A stretch of DNA of 64,000 nucleotides, from assembly GCA_033064195.1 (NCBI GenBank), contig JARBJD010000251.1:2501-66500 (forward strand), given 5' to 3'. A program made the position numbers and the translations under genes. The notes below the pieces were generated by a model. It was given only the letters and a program-made list of their open reading frames with translations. It was not told the DNA's origin and ran no database searches. Source of the DNA: Blattamonas nauphoetae. Taxonomy: Eukaryota > Preaxostyla > Oxymonadida. Shown piece by piece: positions 8,758-20,979 of the stretch (position 1 is its first letter; each line of letters opens with the position of its first letter).

Positions 8758-10369
8758 TCAAAGAAGATGTTCGTAGTTGAAAGAAGTCCATCCCAACTCC
8801 AACATCAATCTAACTGACGTACAATTCCCTCCGAATCGAGTGCACAATCGCAACGAATAAATTTTGATCCTGTTGGCGTCGTGCTGGTGTACATCGTTCA
8901 TCGCTTTCTGTTCGATTCCATCCTCCAGTCCTTCACTTCGCAGCATCCGCATGAGATCACGTCTTGGTTGAGACACTCTTCCCCTGCCAACATTCGCGTC
9001 ACATGAAAACGACGAGAATTTCGTCAAGAAACTGTAAACAACGGCATCTTCGCTGCTTTCTGACAGGAACAGCATGAATGCTTGCGAGACTGAAGAGTGA
9101 GGAAGAAATTGTAATGTCGGGGGATGTTGGATCGCGATGTTGAATAGATGAAAGATGAGGCTTGGGTTTAGTATGTCGGGTTGGGTTTAGTACGTCGGGT
9201 TGGGTTTAGTATATCGGGATGAAGGTTTAGGATGTCGGGTCGACTTTATTTCATATATCATTTTCAAAATCAAGATGTTATTGTGATTTTCTTCATTTTT
9301 GTTGACATTATCATCGTTTCGCAGCTGAATGATTGAGAAAAATGTCTCTGATTCACTACGATCCTCATCTCATTGTTTCACTGTTTTGTGTTCTAGGTCG
9401 ATTCAAAATCTATGATCGAACAAGTAATAGAATATTGTTATAATCTCTCAAATGGATGTATATTGAAGGGAAAATTCACTTTTGTTGACAATAGAGAGAA
9501 AAAATTGACAAAGAAAAAGTGAAAGTTTTCCATGTTTTTCTCGACAGTCCCTTGTGAAAAGTCATCTCATGAAATGAAAACAACGTTATAATGATTCATA
9601 GTATCCCACTCAATCATTATTTTATCAATATTCTTTCTTCACCAGGCATAAATCAGGAAAACAACACATCAGTTTTCCGACCCGACATACTTTTTCGACC
9701 CGACATACTAAACCCATGCCAAAGATGATTTTGCACACAGATTGGAAGCAACTTGGCAATTGGCTTCGGATGATGTGACGCAAGATGTGGTCCATATATA
9801 GGCGGATTTGAAAGTGTGTTGCAGATTTGCTTGTGCGAGTTAAAAGGTGGATCAGAGTGTCGTGGAAGTCTTCATTCCCTTCAAAAGGACGAGTGTGGGG
9901 ATGGAGGAGATCCATCAGCTGACTGATCCGTCCTTCCTGGATGAAGGGAGACGTTACATCGCAAGATGATTGGCGATACCACTTTGAGAGCAGTTGAAAG
10001 GCTGTCTTGGCAATATTCCAGTATGGACACCCCAGAAGGATCCATATGTGATTCACAAAAGCTTGGTTTTCGTCTTCGTGCCGTGGAAACAGGTAACAAG
10101 CGAGAAAATCACCTACTTTGGTGAATTGAGCAACCAAGACGTTTAAATATCTGACTGCTTTGAGTTGCTCGGCATCGTTAAACACATAACCCTCCTCCAC
10201 CATGGCGACCAGCGAGTGGAAGATCGGTGCGTAGAGATCAAATGATTTGGGTTTGTGACCGTTCCATTTCAAGAAAGGTGTGAATTCTACAAATTAAGAA
10301 GTATAAATCAAAGAAATTATGAGATGTACCTTCAATAACATGGTTTGATGTCGACAGGGAAGATCCCAT
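8758..10369 (-). CDS. Armadillo/HEAT-like alpha-helical protein, two exons, split by a Merlin MITE
   Basis: Exon 1 (10369-10330, starting ATG, MGSSLSTSNHVIE) joins exon 2 from 10286 across a 43-nt GTACAT...TTTGTAG phase-1 intron. Exon 2 runs to 9729 and, beyond a 562-bp MITE plus one 8-bp duplication, continues in the same frame to TGA at 8758. With the MITE and one duplication copy taken out, exon lengths are 40 + 558 + 401 = 999 nt, exactly 333 codons. The protein is Leu/Ile/His-rich and helical, resembling the armadillo-like hypothetical proteins elsewhere in this window; I cannot name a function. It is divergent from the surface-protein gene at 10587 (217 bp between starts), so the two may share a promoter region. 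As it stands the gene is disrupted. Confidence 0.75.
9159..9720. mobile_element. Merlin-type MITE (562 bp), non-autonomous
   Basis: The ends are GGCTTGGGTTTAGTATGTCG on the left and GGCATGGGTTTAGTATGTCG on the right read inward, very like the Merlin element's GGCATGGG terminus. An exact 8-bp duplication AAAGATGA flanks it (9151-9158, 9721-9728). The motif GTTTAGTATGTCGGG recurs about four times at the left end and twice at the right. No coding capacity is seen. The clean ends and intact flanking frame point to a recent insertion. Confidence 0.88.
10287..10329 (-). other. 43-nt GT-AG intron of the armadillo-like gene
   Basis: Read on the minus strand it starts GTACATCTC and ends TTTGTAG. It splits a Glu codon (G|AA) and links an ATG-initiated exon to the long frame. 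Confidence 0.65.
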
Positions 10370-10586
10370 GGAGTTTTTCCGTTTGTTCAAGAATGAAAGA
10401 AGGGACCCGATCGAAGGGTTTCACAATTCATCAATCATGATTCAGTTAACAAATGAAACTTTGAGCTTCATACGCTGTAGGGCGCTCTCGGACACTTCTA
10501 TTTTTTTGAACTTGTCCTAAAGATGTTCATTTCTCGAAACAATCGAAGAATGGGGTCCTGATCTCTCAGAAATCACTCTTCTTTCA

Positions 10587-13500
10587 ATGCTTAAGACGTT
10601 GTGGCTGGTCTCTATAACAATTGCAGCGCATGGAGCAACCCACCTGTCTGAAATCATCGACTGCCATCTTGATCGCGACCATGTCAACAATGAACTCAAC
10701 AACGATGTCCTCCGTCTCTCTCCGGGTGTCTTCCAACTCCTCGATTACCCGGTGATATCCAAGATGCTGAAACTGGAGGGAACAACATCCACAATCACTC
10801 AATCAGGTCATGAGCGAACACCAGTCATCAACCAACTCAAAACCAACAAATCGCAACATCCCAACCATTCTCCAAAAGCTCACATGGACGCGTCCCATTC
10901 ACTGTTCATGTTTGATAACTCCACAGTGTCACTGAACAAGCTGATATTTGACTGTGGAAGTGATGGGATGGCTCTGGCGAAAGTGAAATCGTCCGAAGTG
11001 GTTGTGTCCTCGAGCAAGGTTATCTCGAACTTGAAACAGACAGCATTTGTGGTGGGAACAGGAATGGATGGGGTTGGGAGTTCGATCAGTGTTATTGATT
11101 GTTCTTTCATCTCATCCTCTTCGATGGTTCTTCTTCCACTGGTTCGGACATCACCGTGTCTCCCAACACCCCCACGCGATTCATCATCAACGGACACACC
11201 CCATTCGGACAATACATCTCCATTTCTGTCCGTTCGTGGAGCTGGACTTGTTCTGTCGAATGTCGACCTTATTCTGGGAACGGGCCCTCTGCTGGACTTT
11301 GGATTGCTCTCCCACCGTTCAAGTCGATCCGGGGAGATTGGGGGAGGGGAAACATCAACATTTCTTGTTGGGAGTGTTCTTCGAAATGTGACGTCGCGTG
11401 GCTGCTCTCCTGAACAACTTGGCCATCCGAGTGGCCTTTCCCAAAAGTTGATTGGGACCGAAGTGACGTTGAGTACTTCGCATTTGGATGGAACAGGGTG
11501 TCTGGACATCAACACATTTGGGAGTGTTTATTGTGTGAACACGACATTCTCGCACTGTTCATCGAACGCCGAGTCCTCCCCAATCGCCCACCAACACTTC
11601 TCGTCGGGCGATCGCTTCGTCTCCTCCCAAACCGCCCCGCTCAGCCTCTCCTTCCGCCTCTGCACATTCACCTCGATGACCTCGCGCTCCAACGGTTCGT
11701 GTGTGCGTGTGTCCGCTCCGCATGAAGTGACGATCAGCGAGTGCTCCTTCCGCACCATCGAAGGGCTGAACGGAGGCGCGCTTTCCGTCCAGGCAGCTCG
11801 ACAGGCCACGGAAGCCTGTCGATCTCACTCTGCTCTTTGTGGATTGCGTGGCGACTGACTACGGGGCAGCTCTTCATGACTCGTCCTCCTCCCGCCTCTC
11901 CATCGCCCGCTGCTTCTTCCGCGGAATGACCACATCGGCACAATCAGCATACTCCGGAGCTGTGTGTGACGTCGACGACGACAACCACGATCAGCGATTG
12001 CGTGTTCATGGAGTGTGTCGTCACCCACGCGAGAGGATACGGCGGGTGTCTGTATCTCAGGAATTCAGCGCTCGAGATGGCATCTGTGCAGTTCATCGAC
12101 AATTCCGCGCCGTCGGGAAGTGACGTGTATCTCTCCTCTGGCTGTGGGTCGCTGGCTGAGGTGATGGGGCGGATTTCGGATTGTCACACCAACACGTTCA
12201 GCACAAGTCTGATGTCGTACGATTTTGGAGTTCGGAAGGGAATCATCGAAGAGGCTGGCCCTGCGACGACAATCACCAGCATCGGTCTCTCGCTGTCTTA
12301 CACTGTCTTTGCTGGGTCGGTGAAAGTTGAGACAGAAGAGTCGGTGGAAGGGAAGATGCTGCTGCTGCTCGACAACACAGACGCGTACACTCCAATCACT
12401 GAAAGCTCCCCGCCTGCCGCATGCCGTGTTGTCGTTGTCGAATTCCCTACTCTCACCAAAACGGGAACGAGCACAGTGTTACCCATCGGCGACAACGCTC
12501 GACTCCAGTTCCTCTCCACTTACAGAGTCATCGCAGCGTCTCTTCCAGGCACTCCAATCGACGTCAGCTCCTCTCCACCCATCTTCACCATCTCTGACGC
12601 CCCCCGCGTTCTCAAGATCCTCTGCAGACAGGGACCCAACATCGGCGAAAAGATGGTCTCGCTGGAAGGACGGTATTTGGCTGTGGGGAAGTACACAGTC
12701 ACCTTCGAAGGGAGTCCCGGCCTCACTCTGGATGTCTCGTTTGCCGAAGATCAAAAAGGGAAACAGACACAATACTCGTCGTCGGTGTCGGTTGGACCGG
12801 GCGGAACTGACAAACGATTCGCTTTGGGAGAGACATACAAAGTGGAAAAGATCACCTCGAACTACAATCCAGTGCGAGTGGAATCTCAAGAATTCTCGCT
12901 CGTCGTTCCACCTCTGCAGAGTCCATTTGTCTTCGAGGTGAACAAGAAGAAGGGAGGAGATGATGGAAACTGTCGCGGACTCGACAACAGTTGTGCATCG
13001 TTCGATGCTGCATTTGAAATGGCGACGAAGATGAAAATAAAGTCGTTTGAGCTGAAGCTTGTGGTCTCTGATACAATCTCCAAGACCCTGTCGATTTCGG
13101 ACGAGGAAGAAGTGTTTGTTACGCAGGGAGGCCTCGTCCGTCCATCGCTGATTGTTCCTTCGACATTCTCGTCGAATCCGCTTGTTGTGCTTTCTGTGTC
13201 GAATGCATCCCTGTCGCTGACAGACACGGATGCTCTGATTCGCTCTTCGTCACTCGACCTGAAGCTGTTTCAGATTTCGTCAGGATCGTTCGAGTTCAGC
13301 AATGGAGTCATCGCATCCGAAACGTCCTCAACAGCCAACTCCGAGATTCGAGCCACAAACAGCGATCTGTGTTCATGGACGACAGGAGCGATTGAGATTG
13401 TGAACTCGACAGCTGTGTTCAAATCGTGCAGTCTGACGAACCTGACACAAGGAGCGATCATCCAAAGTGGAGGGAATGTGTCGCTTCGAGATGTGTATTT

Positions 13501-14299
13501 CCTGTCGAATGGGCCAACACACAATGACTTCCCTTCAGCTCGTCGAAACGTGATGTGCAGTGAAGGTGGAACGCTGTTTGTTGGAGGCCTCACTGGGGAC
13601 GGTCGAAGCCATCACTTCCCTGGATCGGGAATCTCAGCAGAGACGTGTCATGTTTCTGGAGCGACGACGAAAATGTCAATTCCTTTCGTCGACTCGACCC
13701 ACTCGACAATCACTCGTGACAAGAAAACAGGAAATTTCAAAATGGATCTGGTTGGAAGTGGGTTCATTCCGTGTGGACTGAAACTGGAAGTGTTCACTCT
13801 GTTGGAGGACGGAACAGAAGAAGTGTCAGATGCTCTGATAGTTGACACGAAAACCGCGTCGTTGTTTACCGAAACAGAAATTGTGTTCATCGTCACACCG
13901 AAAGACATTGCGAATCTTTCGAAGAACTCCGATTGGAAAGTGCGCCTTCTGAACGGGGACCGCTTCGTTGCCTCTCAATCCCTTGTGCTGCGTGAGAAGC
14001 CCACAAGCATGCTGTGGCTGATTCCTGTGATCGTTGTGGTTGTTGTAGTGATTGCTGGAGTGATTGTTGCTCTCCTGCTGATCTGGAAATGTTGCTCGAA
14101 GAAACCAGTAGAGAAGAAAGAAGAGATGACCGAAACAGTGGACAAAGTCACACTAACCACCAAAGATTCTGGAGTCGATCAACCAGAAAATGAAAGTTCA
14201 GTCGAACAAGCAGTCAATGTATCGGACATGTCTTCAAAATCGGATGCAGAGAACAACCAGGAGCCAGACAGCTCGCCTGAAACGAAGATTGATGAATGA
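10587..14299 (+). CDS. Right-handed beta-helix type surface membrane protein (copy A), frameshifted
   Basis: The protein starts with a signal-peptide-like segment (MLKTLWLVSITIAAHGA). A long ectodomain follows with repeated Ser/Thr/Val beta-strand turns of parallel beta-helix type (STVSLNKLIFDCG, CTFTSM, SECSFRTIEG), an IPT-like unit (LEGRYLAVGKYTVTF) and a GLDNSCASFDAAF module. A transmembrane helix (LIPVIVVVVVVIAGVIVALL, about 14010-14085) and an acidic cytoplasmic tail end it. Between about 11,790 and 11,970 the homology passes through three reading frames, so three small indels (or assembly errors) lie in 180 bp. Total length 3713 nt is identical to copy B. Likely a cell-surface protein; ligand unknown. 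Confidence 0.8.
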
Positions 14300-14720
14300 G
14301 AGGAGGATGAGTGGTGTGTTCACGCACTCATGATTTCTCTTCAATTCGAATTTCTCGAAATTTTCGAATTTTTCTGTATTTTTTCCACTCTCAAGTCCTT
14401 TTCGTGCTTTTTCGATTCTCACAATCATTCTTTTCCATTCTTGTGCCCTCTCTTTGATCGCATTCTCTTATGGTCTCCGCTTCAGAGTTTCACTCGATCA
14501 ATCATCATTTTCAATCAATAATTGGTCGGAAAGATGGTCAGGACGTATCACATCTGAGAATCATTAGGACAAAATAGTGCATTATAATTCGAATTCTGGG
14601 TTGTGGATGAATGAATTGAAGAATTAAGCTGTCGGAGCACCTAGCGAGACGTGTCTGGATTCAGTGCGACCCCAAAACAGACTGCGACCAAGACAGGTCA
14701 AGATTACGCAATGTCTTCAA
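14300..14720. other. Intergenic, between two convergent surface-protein genes
   Basis: This 421-bp AT-rich spacer separates the stop codons of copy A (plus) and copy B (minus). It must hold both polyadenylation regions. No repeat, ORF or element end is evident. Confidence 0.6.
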
Positions 14721-17700
14721 TCAAACACAATCTTCGAAGTTTGAACGATGACGAATCGAACCGTCCTCTTCCGGCTCTCTGCTGAATAGACTTGCCAGAC
14801 CAGTCTGACACGGGACTGCTTGTTCGTCTGTTCTTTCATGTTGAATTTGATCGCAAATAGCTTCATTGTAGATGGTTGGGCTGGTGTGGTTGAGAGTGTC
14901 CAACTTGTCGTCTTCCATCTCGACTGGTTCCTTCCAGCGTAATCTTCTGATCAGCAACAGAGCAACAACCACCACGACGATCACACAAAGCATCCACTGC
15001 ATGATTGACGGTTTCTTTCGAAGTACAACCCACGGATTCATGTAGAATGTATCCCCGTTCAGGCTGCGCACTTTCCACTCTGATTTCTTTGAGAAATTGG
15101 CAACGTGCGCATGTGTGATGACGAACACGATTTTCGTTCCTGTGCACGACAATGCATACCTTGCGTCGACAACCAGAGATTCTGACCTTTCCGAGTTCCC
15201 ATCATCCGAAGAGACCTTCACAAGCATTTTCATTCCACACGGCATGAACCCGCCTCCAACCAGAGTCAGTTTGTAGTCGCCGGATGTTCTGTTACGAGTG
15301 ATCGTCGAGCGAGATGGGTCCAGAGAAGCCACAGACATTGTCGTTGTCGCTCCAAAAGTCCGGCATGCCTCAGCTGAGATGCCTGATCCAGGGAAGTGAT
15401 GGCTTTGACCATCTCCAGTCAGATTTCGAACAGACAGCCTCCCTCTTTCACTGCACATCACGTTTCGGCGAGCGGACGGAAAATCATCGTTTGGTGGTCC
15501 GTTTGACAGGAAACACACATCTTTAAGTGTCACATTCCCTCCTCTCTGAATGATTGCTCCTTGTTTCATGTTTGTGAGGTTGCACTTTGTGAATTCAGCT
15601 GTCGAGTTCACAAGTTCAATTGCTCCTGTCGTCCACGAACACAGATCGTTGTGTGAGGTGTGAATCTTCGAGGAGAAGGAGGAAAGTGTGTCACAAGTGA
15701 TGGACCCTTCGTTGAACTTGAAGAATCCTGTTGTCACAGAAACCAGCTTCAAATCGAGCGATGAAGAGTGAATCAGAGCATCCACGGCTGTCAGCGAAAG
15801 TGACGCATGTGACACAGAAATCACAACCAGCGGACTCGACGAGAATGTCGCAGGAACAATCAGCGACGGACTGACAAGACCTCCCTTCGTCATGAACACT
15901 TCATTCTTGTCCGAAATCGAGAGTGTCTTGGAGAGCGTCTCGGAGTTTACGAGTTTCAGCTCAATCGACTTCATTCTCATCTTCGTCGCTGTTTCAAACG
16001 CTGAATCGAACGACGCAGAAATGTTGTTCAGTTTCTGGGGCAATTCAACAATTTCTCCCTTCTTCTGGTTCACTTCGAAGACAATAGGTTTCGGGAAGGG
16101 CGGAAGGACAAGAGACAGTCCTACGCTTTCCATCATCACTGGATTGTGGTTGTACGTGATCTTGTCCACTTTGTAAGTTTCTCCGAATGTGAATCGTGTG
16201 TCTGTCCCGCCTGGTCCAACTGACACTGACGACGAATTCTGTGTTGACAATCCATTGTCCCCATCGGCGAACGAGACAACCAGCGAGAGGCTGGGATTCC
16301 CATCGAAGGTGATTGTGTACTCCCCGCTGCCAATCCCCGTCCTTCCAGCGACACCACCATCTCCCCAAGGACAGCGCCTTGTTCGCATTTGAACCTGCGC
16401 ACACGGGGTGGATCACCTGTGAAGAACGACGACGGAGAAGCAACGTCGATTGGTGTGGCTGAGATCGATGCAGCGAGGAGCGAATAGGTTGATGATGACT
16501 GAAGTCTCTCGTTGTCTCCGAATGACAATATATCGCTGGTTCCAGTTGTGGAGGGAGTGGGGAAGGGGACAGCAACAACACGACACGGGGCAGGCGGAGA
16601 GTCTTTCGAGATTGGAGAGTGCGTGCCAGTGCAGTCGAGAAGCAGCAGCATCGTACCTTTCACAGCGTGTTCTGTCTCAACTTCAATTCTCCCTTCAGAC
16701 GCAGTGGGTGACAGCGTCAGTCGGAGACTCGTGACGATCGTCGCAGATCCAAACTGTTTGATGAGTCCCTTCAGGATCCCCAACTTCCCGAACATCACAC
16801 TCGTGTTGAACGTGTCGGTGTGGCAGTCCAACACACGCTCCTTCAGTTCTCCCGCATCCCCACAACCAGAAGTCAGGAACACATCGCTTCCATTTTGTGC
16901 TTTGTTGCCTCTAAACTGCACTGAAGTCATTGTCAGAAAAGACGTTGGCACGAAAATCGCGCCCCCAATCCCTTTGGCATCTGAGCAAGCACACTCCATG
17001 AACACACACTCGCTGATTGACGTTGTTCTCGTTGAAATGAGATGCAGAGCCCCTCCCGCACTCCGCTCAGTTGAGACCAGCATGTTCTTGAACACGCATC
17101 GGTCGATGGAGAGGAGAGCAACGTCGAGTGTGTACAGACCAGCACCAAATGAAGTCCCCGTGCAATCCACGAAAGAGCTGAGCGAAATGCTCAAGCTGCC
17201 TGGCTTCCTCCGACCGCCTCGGAAGAACAGTGCTGCCCCGTCACACCCTTCCACAGTGCGGAACGAACACTCGCTGATCCGCACGTCACAAATCGAATGC
17301 ACTTTCACACACGCTCCATCACCTGTCGACTTCATGCTGGTGAATGTGCACAGGTGGAATGTGAGGGTGAGTTGGGTGGTGTTGGAGAAGGCGAAGCGAG
17401 ACGGGACTGTGAAGTAGCGAGGGAACGGCTTGGGCCATGCGGGAGGGTCGGGGTTCGATGAACAGTGCGAGAAGGACGTGTTCGCACAACAAACACTCCC
17501 GAACGCATTGATGTCCAGACACCCTGTTCCAGACAGGTGCGATGTGCATCTCGTCATTGTTGTCCCAACCAACTTTTGAGAGAAGTCAATTGGAAGAGAG
17601 AGTCGGTGAATTCTGCCGCCAGGCGATGTCACATTTCGAAGAACACTCCCAACAATAACTGTTGATATTCCTCCTCCGTCGATCTCCTCTGATCGTTCCG

Positions 17701-18433
17701 ACAATTTTGTGAGCTTCCCAAAGTCCAGAAGAGGGCCTGTTCCGAGATTGAGTTCGACATTTGAGATCTCCAGGGCTACTCCACTCACTGACAGAAATGG
17801 AAAGATGATGTCCGGGGACAGTGTTTTCGTTGATGACGAATCACGGGAGGGTGTTGGGGGACATGTGGATGTGCTCACCAGCGGAAGAAGAACCATCGAA
17901 GTTGATGAGATGTGCGAACAATCAATAACATTGATTGAACTTCCAAGTCCTTCTAGTCCAGTTTCCACAACAAATGGTGTCTGTTTAGTGTTCGAAATTA
18001 TCGTGCTTGACGACACAACCACTTCGGACGATTTCACTTTGGCCACGGCAGTCCCATCACATCCACAGTCAAATATCAGCTTGTTCATTGACATTGTCGA
18101 GTTTTCAAACAGGAAAAGTGAATGGAACGTGTCCATGAAAGTATTTATAGAATGGTTGAGATCTTCTGGATGATCCTGAAAGCGGTCGTTGGAGATACGG
18201 TTTCGGTCAGGTTTTAGAAGAGAAATTGTGGACTGGTTTCCCTCCAGTTTCAGCATCGTGGATATCACCGGGTACTCAATGATCTCGAAGATCCCCGGAG
18301 AGAGACGGAGGAAATCGTCGTTTTGTTGATGTTTGATTCTGCTGCAATTAAGATGATGATTCATGATTTCAGACAGATCAGTTGCTTCATGTGATGCAAT
18401 TGTCAAAATGAACAGCCATAAAGGTTCGAACAT
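14721..18433 (-). CDS. Right-handed beta-helix type surface membrane protein (copy B), one frameshift
   Basis: This is the inverted paralogue of copy A and is colinear with it throughout. I place the start at ATG 18433 because MFEPLWLFILTIASHEA aligns with copy A's signal peptide; the frame is also open 82 codons upstream. It has the same domain order: beta-helix turns, an IPT-like unit (SLEGRGLAAG), a second beta-helix segment, then a transmembrane helix (MLCVIVVVVVALLLI, about 14960-15005) and a short tail. Near 16,321-16,328 one G/C appears missing relative to copy A (TCCCCGCT on the plus strand), shifting the frame. The start is 186 bp from the divergent armadillo-like gene. Probably a surface protein, currently broken unless the indel is an assembly error. 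Confidence 0.8.
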
Positions 18434-19589
18434 TCGAAGAGGAGTGATTTCCTTCAGATCCAAGACCCATTCTTCAAAGTTACTAGATTCAAGACAGTTT
18501 CTGCCGTATTTCACATCATACTTCCCTAAGTTCAATTGTAGTTTTCCACCTTCATGAATCTTCTCCCATTTCAGTTCTAATATGAAATTAAAGCACAAAG
18601 GGGTTCGATCTTTCATCAATGCCTCCCAAGCATCAATTGGGGAAAAGCCGCCGCATCTCACAACATCATCCTCAAACAAAACGGATTTCTTCTCCGACTT
18701 CGGACAATCACGTCGTTAATTCACCAATACCAATCAACTTCGAAATCAGCAACGAATCGCCACTTGATTCACATCCAATCAATTTTACAGTCGATCTACT
18801 CACTATAAACCCCAATGATCGGCAATATATCCAAATTTCCAAACAGATTCTGCAATATGAAATGAAATCGAAGCGAATCGAGTTCAGGACGATGCCGGAA
18901 CATCCACCCCTGAAGGATGACGCGATCTTTCTTCCCACCTCATTCACATCAGATTGGAGAGTGGTGCTTCAGGATTCGATCACGGCCGATACTCTTCGTC
19001 AAGGGTGCATCTCACTCTTCGAACAAATTGATTCTGACTTGCCTCTGTCGGAAACCGAAATGAATCATGCTGTCCGTTTCGTGGAATATGCGTCCATCCA
19101 CACCGAATATCGCTTACCCCCATACAACAAGCTCCTTGAACCCTTATTGTCTGAAGAGGTCCATGGGCGAAGAATCGTTACGTCTGCTCTCGTCAAACTC
19201 GTTACTCATTCGCCCAACACACTGCAAACTATTGTTCTCTCCTTCTTGGACGTTAATTTCTCCATTCCGTCAAGGGTCTTCTTTCCTACAGTGACTCTGA
19301 CGAAGCTATTGCCTCATCTCTTCACCAATCTGAGTCCGCACGAAATCTCATTAAATGCAACAACCATCGAATTCCACCGCCATTTAATTTCGATTTTGGA
19401 CCGTTTTTCCACATATCCTTACCAGAGGACTTCCGCCACTGTGTCAGAATCGACACCGTTTATTCAAACGCCAAACCCCTCCAATCTGAAAAACTCGACT
19501 CGATTATCGACCCATCCCTCGCATATTTGCGGTCCCTCATCACTCCTCCAGTTTGTCCCGCTGATCCTCACTCCGGATTCATCCTTTTA

Positions 19590-20979
19590 CAGTCGGTCGG
19601 ACTGTTGAGTAATTGTAACTCGTCACATCAAACGTGCCACTGTAGAATTCTTTGTTTTCACGAAAATGAAAAAAGTGTCAAACCTCCGTCTAAGTCGTGT
19701 GTCGGTATTCGATGTTCTTTCAAAAAGATCATTCAGAATTTCATAGAACATTTCATACATCGTTGTTTTGCTCATTCATCACCTGTCTTTGTCATCGTGC
19801 TCTGAGAGAATGAGGAGAGTACTCAATTGGAAAAAATGAGACAATATTGGACGATACCGTGTCAACGTATTGTTGACCTATTGTGCTGTGCGCATTCAAT
19901 GGTCTCATGCAATCAGCTTGCGAAAACGACGAATCAGTCGAGGAGGAGAAAAATGGTCTACTTTCGTTGAATCTGAAACTGGAGTGCTAGACACGATAAA
20001 GAGGACTAGATAAGAGATATATCCTGAAATCAAACCTAAATTGTTGATAGAGAGTCTACAATAGCACATCGTTTGACGATCCAATCAACACACTGATATT
20101 CATTAGCAAGGTTGAAATCTCAAGGTATCCCTCTCTTTGTCAGCTTTCCTGTGTAACTTTCTCAACCTGAGGCCTATATATTGGTGTTATCCCATCCATT
20201 AGTTAGAACGGAGTTTGAATCACAACTCTTTGTCAACTCCTGTTTGACTACGAGGACGATGTCTTTTATCATCCAAATAACAGATTTAGTTTGAGACTTT
20301 AAACAATTTACTAATTCGACATACAATTTGAAAGTGTAGATTCCAAGATTGAGACAAGGAGTGAAATCAAAATTAGTGGATATTGGACAGATTCATCACA
20401 CTTTAACAAACAATCATTGAAGAACTCTCAATTCGGATGATCAGCATTGAATCGAGTCTCAGGAAATCAGATGATTGTGTTGATTGGATCGTCAAACGAT
20501 GTGCTATTGTAGACTCTCTATCAACAATTTAGGTTTGATTTCAGGATATATCTCTTATCTAGTCCTCTTTTATCGTGTCTAGCACTCCAGTTTCAGATTC
20601 AACGAAAGTAGACCATTTTTCTCCTCCTCGACTGATTCGTCGTTTTCGCAAGCTGATTGCATGAGACCATTGAATGCGCACAGCACAATAGGTCAACAAT
20701 ACGTTGACACGGTATCGTCCAATATTGTCTCATTTTTCCAATTGAGTACTCTCCTCATTCTCTCAGAGCACGATGACAAAGACAGGTGATGAATGAGCAA
20801 AACAACGATGTATGAAATGTTCTATGAAATTCTGAATGATCTTTTTGAAAGAACATCGAATACCGACACACGACTTAGACGGAGGTTTGACACTTTTTTC
20901 ATTTTCGTGAAAACAAAGAATTCTACAGTGGCACGTTTGATGTGACGAGTTACAAATTACTCAACAGTCCGACCGACTG
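19590..20979. mobile_element. Foldback DNA element (1390 bp) with ~500-bp inverted arms, TA target
   Basis: The two arms (19590-20092 and 20475-20979) are near-perfect inverted copies, both starting CAGTCGGTCGGACTGTTGAG. TA flanks each end (19588-19589 and 20980-20981), as in Tc1/mariner-like elements. The ~380-bp centre has no coding frame. Its insertion interrupts the armadillo-like gene at a leucine codon, and the host frame resumes on the far side. Non-autonomous. Confidence 0.85.
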
